Positions 23,379 through 34,674 of a stretch of DNA of 64,000 nucleotides are shown piece after piece. Origin of the DNA: Verticillium longisporum (lineage: Eukaryota; Ascomycota; Sordariomycetes; Glomerellales; Plectosphaerellaceae); the NCBI GenBank assembly GCA_019188255.1, contig JAETXT010000001.1, positions 4,030,001 through 4,094,000 on the forward strand, in the 5' to 3' direction. Each line of letters starts with the position of its first letter. Positions within the stretch are counted from its first letter, which is position 1. The notes under the pieces were generated by a model. The model was not told the origin of the DNA. It was given only the letters and a program-made list of their open reading frames with translations, and made no database searches. A program made the position numbers and the translations under genes.

Positions 23379-26300
23379 CAAGTGACTGCACGTGATAGCG
23401 CGTTGCATCAAATTACGGGACGTTGGTAGGGCCTTCAGTACACCAGTCTCCAGGCCCTTCAGTACACCAGTCTCCAGGCCCTTCAGTGAGATGGTCCCCT
23501 AACACTCCACTGAAGGATGCTGCGAGCTGGGTACCCCGTCTATGATTTGGGGCATTAGAGCGTCATGAGTTTGCTGCAACAACATATGATGTGTGTCAAC
23601 ATGCCTCTCCTTGGTAATGACCATACGCGAGGTACCAGTGGTACTCTAGGCATTTCACAGATTTCTTCTGGCGGTCTCCTTCCTTCTGACCTTTGTCTTT
23701 TTCCCCCTTCAGTTCTATAACATTCTCCCTCGCCGCCCTCAAGGCTTCTCCCTTCACCAGCAGGCCCGATGATCAGCCATTGCGATCGACACGGCAGATT
23801 GACTGTGCCGCATACCGTGCCACAGATCGCAACGCGGCGGTCGGCTACATGGCCTTAAGCCTACCTCTGCAGGATGCCAAAGCTAAATCCAACAGCAGGC
23901 AAACCTCATAAGCTGTCACGCAGGGATACAACGATCGCCGCAGCTTACGTCGTGGTCGTTGCACCCATGCCTGGCTGGAACTAAAACAACCCGACACCAA
24001 CCATAGCCACAGGCCTCGTCTTCTTTCATTTCACGCCTGTGCACTAGTTGCTTTGACGGCCTGGTGCCGCAGCCTGGATCAAGCGTCTGGCAACTTGACG
24101 CGGCCCAGCGAGGCGGTGTGTCTGGATGAACCAGCTGTGGGTGGACATGTCAAGGTGACGTCGTCGTATAAGGCAACATCCCGTTCGACAAGCCAAGCCA
24201 CCCGAAACCCGATTGTTGGGCTAGGTTGTGACGTCAATACAAGACAGCGCCTGGTCTGATTGTGTCGGCGTGTCCAGTGCCTTTCCCAACCTCCAGTACC
24301 GACAACCATTTTCGATGAGCACCAGCGGGAGCTTTGACTGTACATTGCCAGCGAATTTCATGTGATCTGCATCGGTATCTACAGGACCCCATCATCATTG
24401 CTGACAGTTGTTACTTCATCCTGCCATGAAGCCATACGCATTTTCTTTTCAGTCATTCTCATGCTCAGCCAGAAGCATGGTAGCCCAGAGCTTGAAGCGG
24501 GGAAGCCGAGTGCCTCCCTCCATATGGAGAAAGGTGCGCCAAGCAGCGTCACGTCAGCGCTTCCAGGTCGTTAGACGTGCCCAGCCTATTGACCCTAGCT
24601 TCGCCTAGGCTCTCGAGGTCAGGGGCTTGCGTACGCTGCAAGGGACAAACATGTCTTCCTGTCTGTTAGACGGCATTCAGCAACACGACGGTTGGACAGA
24701 GACCACAGTCTGCAAAGCGTCCATGGCCTCAACCTAAAGTATCTTAGGCTCATTCTCGCTCTGGCCGAAATGACGATGCATGGATGGTGCGAGACCATGA
24801 CGGCCACGTGCGCGACTCGCGCCTTGCTGGACCGTACCTGACCATGTCACTCTGCTTTTGGTACTGCCCGATCAACTGACAAGGGTGGCCAGTCGTTGGA
24901 TCTCGAGGAGCCGGCGATGGCCAGGAGAGGTCACTAACCCCGGCGCGGGGTTGATGGCCACACTGGGAGATTTACCCCTCAGCCTGTCCAGGTTGAGTCC
25001 CAGGGTCCTTGCTTGGGCCGCCCGAAGTTGCCGACACCCGTGAAGACCTTCGATATGCTCGCATAGATGAGGCATGAGTGGGGAGACCCTGAGGATGCCT
25101 TTTGGGACAGAACAGGGGCTTGAGACCCGTCGTGACAGGCCGCGACGCCTGTGGAGAGGACGACAAAAGAGTCTTTGGCTTGGATGGGGCACGACAGGGA
25201 AAACGCTGGCGGCTCGCCAGCGCTTGCATACCGAATCCAGCATACCTGTCCTATGCACAGCAAAACAAAGTTGATACGAGTGGGTTCCCTGACTCTGCTG
25301 TTTCAGAACCGCTTGCCATGCAACTTTCGCTCGTCAGGCCGATCTGGGTACAAAGGCCAGTCAGGGCTGACGGATGCGTCGGAAGAGCACAGCGATGTGT
25401 GTGCGCCAGGAACGACTGGTCGCCAGAGAGGACTGCGTGACCACTGCTTCACCGTCAAAAGCTGTGGGCCCATTGCCGTGGTGTGGGGGGCTTGTGAATG
25501 GGGTTAGAGGCCGAAGGCGCCTTAATAATAAGCGGCGGCAGCGGGAGGCCAATAGTCAATGTCACCCCCAAGGGCCCTGGTACATGTTCTCGTCATTCAG
25601 CGCTGAAGTGTCGTTTTCGCGATGTCGGCGCAGCTGCTCATGTTTGGATCAGTTGTGCGCAGCCTACCTGGCCTACCTACGTTATCGTATCCCCATGCCT
25701 GACACTGAGGCTTGGCGACCTCATACAATGAAAGAGAAATCAAATTGACCGGCGTCCAAGAACGCCCGAGGTGGCACTCAAAACCTGGATCTGACCCTGC
25801 ACAGCCCACTTGATAGACGGTGGAATGTCTCGCCGGACAGTGTAATGGTGCTGAGCCGTCCGAGGTGGTTGGTATTCCACGGCGCCGGTGGGTGTTGGCA
25901 TGTCCCTCGTGAATATTATTCCCCAGCCAGCTGAGGCCCCGTTCAGTCCGGCAGGAAGGCCACACATCTAAGCCTTCTGCCCATGTACGCGGATGTCAAC
26001 ACGCAATACATAATGCGATTAATGGAGGTTGCCAATGTGTGTCGAATACGGAAAACGATGAGATGAGTGAGGGCCTCGCCTGACCCTCTGCAAGTCCGTT
26101 CGGGCTGGTTCATATGGTGGCCCAGCGGGCACATTGACTCGCTTCATCGAAAGTCGACGTATATGGCCTGATGGTCAGTACCTTTCGGCGTGCTGAGGCA
26201 TCCCTGTGACAGAGATCCGACAGGTCGACTCCAGGTGATGCTAATGCGCTGGCAATAGAGTTGCCAGCCAAGTCGTTCAACAACCAGCCTCATTCATTTC

Positions 26301-29026
26301 GAGGCCTTGAAACCGACACGACGACAATTACCCATTTTACCCAGCCCCCCTCCGGGCTTGCAGAAGCGGACTGCATGTCAGGTCCGAGCGAATCTAGCGA
26401 ACCCCCCCGCCGATCGCCGAAGAGGAAGCTCGGCCAGAGTTGAAGCGTACCAGAGTGGTGGCTTATTGCAGACAGCCAGAGGCGGGAGATGAGATGAAAT
26501 CCGCCGATGGCAATCGACAAGAGCAACAAGAAGGAGATCGTCAGCGCCACTGATCAGCCATCCGATCAACCCGTCACCGCATTTCGGGGTTTCGTCACGG
26601 CCAAAACACACGAACCGGATGCCAAGCATCGTTTGACCATCCCTCAGACTGGACTTTGTTCCCCAGGCACCTTACTACCTTGGCCTGACGCCAGACTCAC
26701 GTACAAATACAGTGGGCCATCAGTTGGCTGCCCTGGAGGACTCCAGCGCATCCCCATACCAAGTTTCTCGCCAAGGAAACCTTGACCTCCTTGCCAAAGC
26801 ATCCCCCCGGCAGCGCAGCAGAAGCGCAGCGAACGAGTTCTGAATCAGTCTAGACCAGGGTTGGTAGGCTATCGGCCGCCCGTAACCCGCATCGTCCGGT
26901 GGTTCCGCACGCCGCTCTCCTCGTCGGGTCCATCCACCATCCCCATCCAGTTGCCATCTCCACGGCCTGTCCGTTCCGAGAAGTAGACGCGTGGGCGGCA
27001 CGGTCGAGGCCACAGCAACAGTGGAAGAAAAGGAGGCATAAAGACTGTGCAGGACGCCAGACGCCAGCCAGCCACCTCTCTCTCACTTCGAAAGTGATGG
27101 CATGAGAGAGAAAAAAAACACTGCAGAAACCAGGCACCTCGGACCGGACCCTCCTTGGCCCTTTTTTCCCTTCACCTTCCCATCCTATGCTGCACGAAGC
27201 GACGCATGCGATTCCCGCCCCCTCCCTTCCATCGCCCATCGACAAAAGTAGCCTGGCTAGTCTCGACCTGCTCTTGTCACCTGTTGCACGTCGGCCAGCA
27301 ATACCAAGACCCCAAGACCAAGACCACTGGCACAACAAGCCTTAGCACAGCCCATTATGTCGTTCATTCTGGCCTGTGCTTCCCTGCCATTACCTTTTAT
27401 TACTTTCGGTATCCAAGCTTTGGAGCTCGAGCTCTTGAGACAAGGAGTACTTACACCCAGCACTCCTCCATCCGCGCGTTTCCTGACGTGGGTTGATACA
27501 GGAGAACGCTTCATCGACATTTCCCATTTCATGCCTGTTGTGTCTCTCGGCTTTTAAGCGCTCACATTTCGTTATTCTCTCGCCGCTTTTTCCCTGCCAC
27601 ACACGCTATTCATGACAAGACTCTGCATTCCAGGTCGTTGTTTCTCGTCCTAGGAGCCTTGTGTGGTCGGTCAGACCTGGATCAACACTGGGTGTATGCG
27701 CCTCCCTATTTCCACACATTCGTCGGGACCCAAACGCAAATCCCCCCTTCCTGGACAGCCTCGCAGCCGCAGCCGAAGCCGCATTCCGAACGGCCTTGTC
27801 CCCCCATTCACGACCGACGGGGGCCTCGCTCTCTTCTAAGTTTGCGTCTGCGACTACGATTTGTCGAGCCAAACCCCCCCCGGCCAGCGCGCGCCGTGGC
27901 CAGCTCGTGGCACGATGGGCCGCAATCGAGGTATGTTCTGTTTCTTGTCACTGTTTGGTGGTGCCTTGGCTTGACCGAGGCGTTTGTTTCTGCTTGTGCA
28001 AACAGCATTCCTCTCCGCTCTCCCGATCTCTTCTTCCCACTCTGTCCATCTCTTCCCAGTGGCTCTCTCCAAATGGGTTGGGAGTCGATGTGCATCAGTC
28101 GACTATTTCCAGCAGCCTGGGCGTCGCAGATCACGATTGTCGGGTTGCGTGCTGGCCTGGTGTCGATGAGGTTTTAGTGTCGTCACTGTCTTTCGGGCAT
28201 GCACCTACCTGCCTACCTCACTTGTCTTGTCTCACCTTCCTTGGTACACGGGACAGACACCCTCCCGCCAAGGTAACCTGCCCATGCCAGGCATCTACGA
28301 GGGAGGCGGCAGGCGCTCGACCCTGGAATACGGGAGGATCGCTGCCGGCCCATCTCCAGGTGCCTTGCGTACCTACATGTACCTACCCAGGTACTGCAGC
28401 TTGGCCGATGTGGTTCGAGGAACTGCGTACAATGCGCTGGGAGATCGCCCCCGACCCCCTCCCCTATCGATCCCTATCCAACCCCACCAGACCCCCTTGG
28501 CCCTGGTGGCTTTCAGTGGGCTGGCTGCGCTGAAAGGAGTACCGGATGTACCTGTCTCCTCGTGCCCCCCCTCCAACCCCCCTGCCGCTGTCGGACACTG
28601 CGTAGGTGTTTACGCAAGCGCGACGGTGACACCTGCAACACGCAGCAGTTGCCTTCCCCCTTCCATCTCCCCTTCCATGTCGCTCTCCCTCCAAGCCCCG
28701 CTCCACACCCAGCTTGCCCCTCCCACACGCTCTCGGCCAATTACTGGGCATGGATCCAATGTCCTGCATCACTCGACCAAATTGCACGCTTTATGCTCGG
28801 CTTGCTTGGCTTGTCCGACGGCTTGGGCTGCTCCCGCCTAGGTGCTTCTAGACTAGGCAGTTTGCTCGACCTACTTGCTTTACGTAGTACCTACCTGGCC
28901 TCGCCTTGCCTTGCCTTGCCGGCACTCGTCACCTTTCCGCTTGGGAGTTCCTCGCCCTGGAGACACAGACAAGCAAAGACAGTGGACTGACTCCTCACGC
29001 GCGCTCGCTTTTTAGTCCTCTCGTTC
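23379..29026. other. 5.6-kb gene-poor region upstream of the CAF120-like gene
   Basis: Between PTC7-like and CAF120-like I find only overlapping short frames on both strands, none with domain character. The last 2 kb (about 27000-29026) is C/T-rich with CTACCTACC-type runs and is probably promoter and long 5' leader. Open frames there (up to 290 codons at 27661-28533) are proline/serine/cysteine-rich and look non-coding. A small or non-coding RNA gene cannot be excluded. Confidence 0.5.
23431..23490. repeat. 24-bp tandem repeat, two and a half copies
   Basis: The unit GCCCTTCAGTACACCAGTCTCCAG occurs at 23431..23453 (one C shorter) and 23454..23477, followed by a truncated third copy. It lies just upstream of the PTC7-like gene. 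Confidence 0.9.
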
Positions 29027-32000
29027 ATGTCCCAGTTTTCTGGACGGGACACAAAATCACCCTCGCCCAACTCGTCGCCCCCGCGCAACGACTCTCCCTT
29101 TTCCAACCCAGACGCCAACAACGGCAACACAAACTTCAACCCTAAAGGTGCCTTCACCGGCAAACCAGGCGCACCGCCTCCCGTCACCATACCAGGCTCC
29201 GAGTCCGCACCCTACCCCCAGCCGAACCCTGCCTACGCCCAAAACTACAACCACCACCGCCCCGCAACGCCCACATCGCCTGCCCGCTCCGATTATGCAT
29301 CATCGCCTGCCAACGCCTCACCCTTAAATACCGGAACCCCAGCACGCGGCCACAAGCGCAACAGTTCTCGCCCGCTGTCCATGGTCCAGACCTACCAACC
29401 GCCCTTCATGGATGTCAACGAAGACACCATCCCGGAGCTGCAGCCCATCTTCACCTTCCTCAACAGCCACGCCAACAAGCTGTACCAGGAGGGCTACTTC
29501 CTGAAGCTCGATGACCAGAACACTCGTTCGTGCTCCCGTTCCAAGCGCCAGCTGCCGCCTCTCCGTGCATTCTCTCTGACCTGATTTTCTTTCTTCGCTC
29601 TGTAGATGGCCGACCAAACCCCGACCGAACGTGGACAGAATGCTTCGCCCAGCTTGTCGGCACCGTCCTGTCACTGTGGGACGCTGCTGAGCTAGATGCC
29701 GCAGGCCAGGATGGCGAGGTCCTGCCCAAGTTCATCAACCTCACCGACGCTTCTATCAAGATGGTACGTCATCGGGATGCACGGCCAACGCCCTCCAGCC
29801 GCACACTCCCGATCTGTACCTGGGACTCCTAAGGCTGACTAGGCGCACAGATCGAGTCTCTTCCCACAAGGACGAGCGACGAGCAACCTTTACAGAACAT
29901 CCTCAGTATTTCCACCGCCGGCAGGAACCGGTACCTTCTCCACTTCAACTCACATCACTCGCTGATTCAATGGACGGCCGGTATCCGCCTCGCCATGTTC
30001 GAGCACTCGACGCTGCAGGAGGCTTACACTGGTGCCCTCATTGCTGGCAAAGGCAAGACGCTCAACAACATCAACATCGTCATGGAACGATCGAAATTCA
30101 AGACGGAGGAATGGGTGCGAGTTCGTTTTGGCGCAGGCGTGCCCTGGAGACGTTGCTGGTGCGTCACCTCGCCGCCAGACGAGAAGGAGTACCAAAAGGC
30201 ACAGAAGGAGATGAAGAAGAAGTCGCCCTACGAGCGTTCGGGACCGCCCATCCTCAAGGGAGACATCAAGTTCTATGACACCAAGGTCGAGGGTAAAAAG
30301 CAGAAGAAGGCCAAGCCGATTGCCTCCATCTCCGATTCGTACTCTGCCTACGCCATCTATCCCCAGGCCAAGTCGCTTATTGATGCCTCGACACTGCTGA
30401 AGATTGAGGGCAACATTACGATTCACTCCGACCCGCCTTCGTCAACCGAAGGTTTCGTCTTCATCATGCCTGAGGTGCATCCCATGGTCAGTGGCTTCGA
30501 GATGCTGCTTCGCTTCCTGTTCCTCACGTGGGACACATTCGCCCTATACGGTCGTCCAGGCAGGCTGGTTGCTAGCGTGCTAGACCCCAGATCGCTCATG
30601 TTCGCCATGCCAAAGCACCGCCGATACGGCTATCTCGAGATCCTTGACGTCACTGGCCTTATTCTCAAGGACGGCAGCTCTGGATGGTCTGAGAGTCAGT
30701 GGCGCAAGCAGCTCAAGGAACTTACCGGAACACGCATGAACACGATTGAAGACACCCCGTCCCCTCGCGGCCACAGCCGTGCTGGCAGCCGAAGAAGCAA
30801 CCGTCTGAGTGGGGTGTGCCTCAGCCAAGAGCCCGCGTTGGATTCGCGGATGACTCCGCCATCACGAACCGTGTCTCTCGATCTCTCTCTCTGACGGGGG
30901 CTCCTCGTACAGATTCCGCGCCTCCCCATGTCAACGGGCCTCACGCGCCAGATCCTTTCCGCCAGGGGCCTCAGGGTGGTCCGTATCAGGCACCGCCACC
31001 TGCTTCCCGTGGCATCATGCAGGGCCGAACCGGCACCCAGGATGGCCAGAGCTCGGATGACGAGCAGTTTGCACGCAACACACCACCCGGAACTCTGGAC
31101 GGGGTGAGAAACCTTCAGACCCCGGAGCCCGTCTCACGACCTCCTGCATTCAACCATGGACCTCAATCCAGGCCTCTCAGCAAACCGTACCACTCACCGG
31201 AGCTTAGAAGGGCCACCAGCCGTCTCTCGAACACGACGCTATCACAACTGGCCAAGGCCGGCGGCGTTTCAATCCCAACGGGCGGTCATCCTGGCTCGTA
31301 CCCCGACCCCAGAAGCGGTGAGGATCACGCTGCTGCGGCGCAACCATCGGTACATCCTAACGCCAACATCATGGGAGCCTATGCTAACGACGGCGGGTCT
31401 CGCGAAGCTATGACATCGCCCAACAATTTTCAGCCCTCCCAGGGAGGTCTCCCTCCTCCAATCCCGCCCCTGAACCAGAAGAGATCCCGGTCTCCCATGG
31501 CGCAACAGGCTTTTGGTGGTCCTCCTCCGAGCCCCGGTCCTCGCAGCCCTCTGCCTCCCAACCCTCCGTATGGTGGCCGAGGTGGCCCGGATCAGCAGAA
31601 CCGCATGCCCCCGCCCATTCGTCCTCCCCAGGCTCCCTACAACAACTTCTCGCGACCCGACGGAGCGCGAAGCCCTACAGTGGGCGGGCCAGGTCACATG
31701 CAGAATCTCGACATGAGGGGTCTCGGCTATGGCCAGACCCCGCCTCTTACCCCCAACTCACCCCGAGTCCCTCCCCAATATCAGGATCAGCGTCCCCGCA
31801 CCCCCAACGACCAAGGTGGTCGGAGTCCCATGCCCACTATGGAAAGATCCCCTCCGATCCACCGCAAACCGATTGCCAACCGATCCGATAGTCTGCGGCA
31901 GCAGGAGCACCCCAGCATGGTCCCGGGTGGCGCTTCTGGACCCATGATGCACATGGGCGGTCCTGGCCCGGCACAGCCTACGGAGTCTGGCCGAACGCGA

Positions 32001-33239
32001 ACCCCCCAGCCCGACCAGAAGCTTCAGCGGCAGTACAGTGAGCGCAGCGCAGCCAGCAGTCACTACGACGATGCCTCCGTCACGAGCCCCGATTACGCCA
32101 GCGCGCGCAAGTCCAGCGAAACGCAGGCTTCTGTCGAGCGCCCTCGTGCTGGTGTCCTTCGAACGACAGGAGGCGAGCCCCCGATGCCCGACATGCCGCA
32201 CCCCCAAGGATTCGATATCCCTGACATCAACTTTGGGCCGACGATCAACTACGGCGCCAGCCCTCGCAAGAAAACCCCCACGCCCATCAACCCTGGAATG
32301 CAACGCCCATACTCGCCTGCTCTGCGATCTCCCGCCGTAGCGTCTCACGAGCATGGCGATGCTCCCCCTCCTCGCCAGGTTCCATGGCAGCCGAGCGTTG
32401 GTGGCAGTGCTGGTAACGGATCGGGCCTCAGCGCAGAGCAGTATGTTCAACAGCGGGCTGCCCAGGCCGGGCATGTTCGGACGCCTTCCAACCCGGCACT
32501 GAACAACATGCGTGCCAAGACGCCGTCTCCTTCGATGGGTCGTCGGTCGTCGCAGGAACTGCTCAACCAACACCACAGGAACAATAGCTCGGGAGATCTC
32601 ATGGCACGACCCAACTCTCGAGGCGCGAATCACGCTCTTGATGTGGGCAGTTCAGGTGAAATGGCGTCCCAGCTGTCTGCTCGGGATCAGGAGCAGGTGG
32701 CTCGCATGACAGGGGCACCATTGCTTGGCATGGGTGGTGGTAACAGACCGCAGCAGCAGCAGCAACAGGCTATCGGAGGCGGCTTGGTTGGTGCCATTGA
32801 CGCCCGTGAACGCGAGAAGCAGCAGATGAAACAGGGCATGAACAATCATGCCGTCCAGCATGCGATGCAGCAGCAGCAGCGACAACAATACCAGCAGCAG
32901 CAGCAATATCAACCGCAGATGCAGCAGCCGATGTATGGCCAACTGGGCATGTACCCGCCCCAGAACATGGGACGTGGTGGCAACTACGGTCCACCCCGTC
33001 AACAGCAGGGTCCCGGACCCTACGGCGGGCCTATGCCGCAGCAACAGGGTGGGGCCTACCGACCTGGTCCTGGACCGGGGCCGGGGCCGATGCCTATGCG
33101 CCAGGGCCCGCCTCCTCCCGGCGACTTCATGCCGCCGCAGGGGCCGTACGCCGCTGGGGGCCGTCCTCAGTCGCCTGGTGGCCAATATGGACGCGGTCAG
33201 CATGGAATGCGACCCCCGAACCAACGCCACGCCTTCTGA
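29027..33239 (+). CDS. CAF120/SKG3-like PH-domain protein (with apparent frameshift)
   Basis: Exons 29027..29525, 29606..29763 and 29851..33239, phases 1 and 0; about 1,350 residues if the frame is maintained. The N-terminal 105 residues are disordered and P/S/N-rich. A conserved module follows: ELQPIFTFLNSHANKLYQEGYF, RTWTECFAQLVGTVLSLWDA, FINLTDASIKM. A PH domain begins at about residue 300 (EEWVRVRFGAGVPWRRCWCV, then FVFIMPEVHPMV and MLLRFLFLTWDTFALYGRP). The C-terminal 600 residues are proline-rich and then glutamine-rich. In yeast CAF120 associates with CCR4-NOT and SKG3 localises to bud sites. At the G run 30811..30814 the reading frame must change: RRSNRLSG is in one frame and VPQPRARVGFADD in another, consistent with one missing base. 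No intron of normal length fixes this. Confidence 0.85.
32749..32947 (+). repeat. CAG/glutamine-rich microsatellite-like stretches in the CAF120-like gene
   Basis: Interrupted CAG runs encode QQQQQQ-type tracts near 32750-32770 and 32865-32925, within the disordered C-terminal region. Confidence 0.75.
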
Positions 33240-34674
33240 GGGTGGAGAGAGGCATCTGGGATGAATGAAAGAGAAGGCGATGAGAGCGATATTTCCTTGT
33301 ATTCGATTGGCAGATAGGCGTTGGGGGCATGGCCGGCTTGGGGTTTGGCCTGGAAAGGCATCAACACATGAGGCACCATGCGCGGGCTGGCACAGGATAC
33401 ACGCTTTGCGTATAGTAGCCGGAATGTTCAAATAGCTTGACGAGTTGAATGACATGACATTTCGGTACTTGTTCTCGACGACGTTCATGAACCTCGCGAG
33501 AAAGGCTACGGACGGATGAGCAACATGCAAAGGGGTGGAAAGATAACCGGCGGAGAACGATTGTCATGGGAAGGGACAGATCTGAATCAGCCCTATCATC
33601 GTCACAGCCCTGATTACAGGTCGACATGTCAACGGAGGGTCGCGATCGGGGCTGCAGGTCCTGTGAGATGGTGTCGTGGGTAGGCAGGTACATGGTACAT
33701 GTCCGTCTGAGAAGGGGCGGACATCTGAAGTACCCGATTCAAGACGAAATACGTGAGGTACCCTGGCATTACGAACCGTTTCGAACGTTTTCATAGGTAC
33801 CTACCTACCTAGGTAGGCAGTTTCACAGGGCAAACTACCAGGTGCTGAGTTTGGGAGGCTTTTTAGAGGGTGATCATTGGGTTTGTCACTCTAAATACAG
33901 TGCCAAATTCATCAGGCACTTGGCCTCAGCTGGGGGGCTTCAGGTACTCTTCTCCAGGCCGGATACCTAGGTCATCAGGTAAAGTACCAGAGGTGCCCCC
34001 CTGTCTGCGTGCCCCCCTGCCCCTCCCTCAGGCGTCCACCCCCCTGGACGTCAAGTGCCACGCTCTCCCACCGAGGCGTGTGGCCCAGTCCCCTCGCGTG
34101 CGATCTCGAATTCAGAGACATCACTCGCCCTCGACATTTTTCTTTCCCAACGTCACGCACCCCTCTCCTCCATCACCGCCTGATGCCCACCGCCTGAACA
34201 CAGTTTCGGACTCTGCACTCTGCGCTGGCTTCGTCCCTCCCTTTGGCCGTTCTGTACGAACAACCTATAGCCGTCTGCTACACTCGCCTGCCTGGCCTGA
34301 CATGACGTTCCCGCGAGCTTGAAAGCCCCCCGTTGCTCGGTGACGAACAATACCCTTGTCGAACATTCTACGTACCCAGCCTGCACATTTGCGCCGCCGA
34401 CAAGCTTGACGACCCCGCCAGAAAGTCAGACGACGCGATACTCTCACGACCGCAACGATTGCATACGATTAACAAATATATACTCGAGTCCCACCTGTAG
34501 ACGGACATACCGTTTGCCTGCTTGCCATCCCAACCGTGACGAACTCCCTCCGCGCCAGGCTGCTCCTCGACGGCCCGAGCTTCTGAAGGCAGACAAGCAA
34601 GCCTGAGGCGCTCGTGGCCGCCTGCTGTTACAAAGGCCTGCCTTGACAGTCTCACATACACTGCCGTCGCCCCA
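33240..34674. other. Intergenic region between the CAF120-like and RAD53-like genes
   Basis: About 1.4 kb holding the 3' UTR of one gene and the promoter of the next. It includes an inverted run of ACCTACCTACCTAGGTAGGC type near 33797-33822. No supported gene. Confidence 0.6.

Noticed and set aside
26290..26550. Small leucine-rich frame resembling a membrane peptide
   Set aside because: Only the first 25 residues are hydrophobic, there is no conserved pattern, and competing frames exist on the other strand.
27638..28841. Long frames (up to 290 codons) in the C/T-rich leader before the CAF120-like gene
   Set aside because: Several frames are open simultaneously because stops are rare in C-rich DNA. 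The products are P/S/C-rich without recognisable features.
30808..30840. Intron to explain the CAF120-like frame change
   Set aside because: The only local GT...AG pair is 17 nt apart, too short for a spliceosomal intron.
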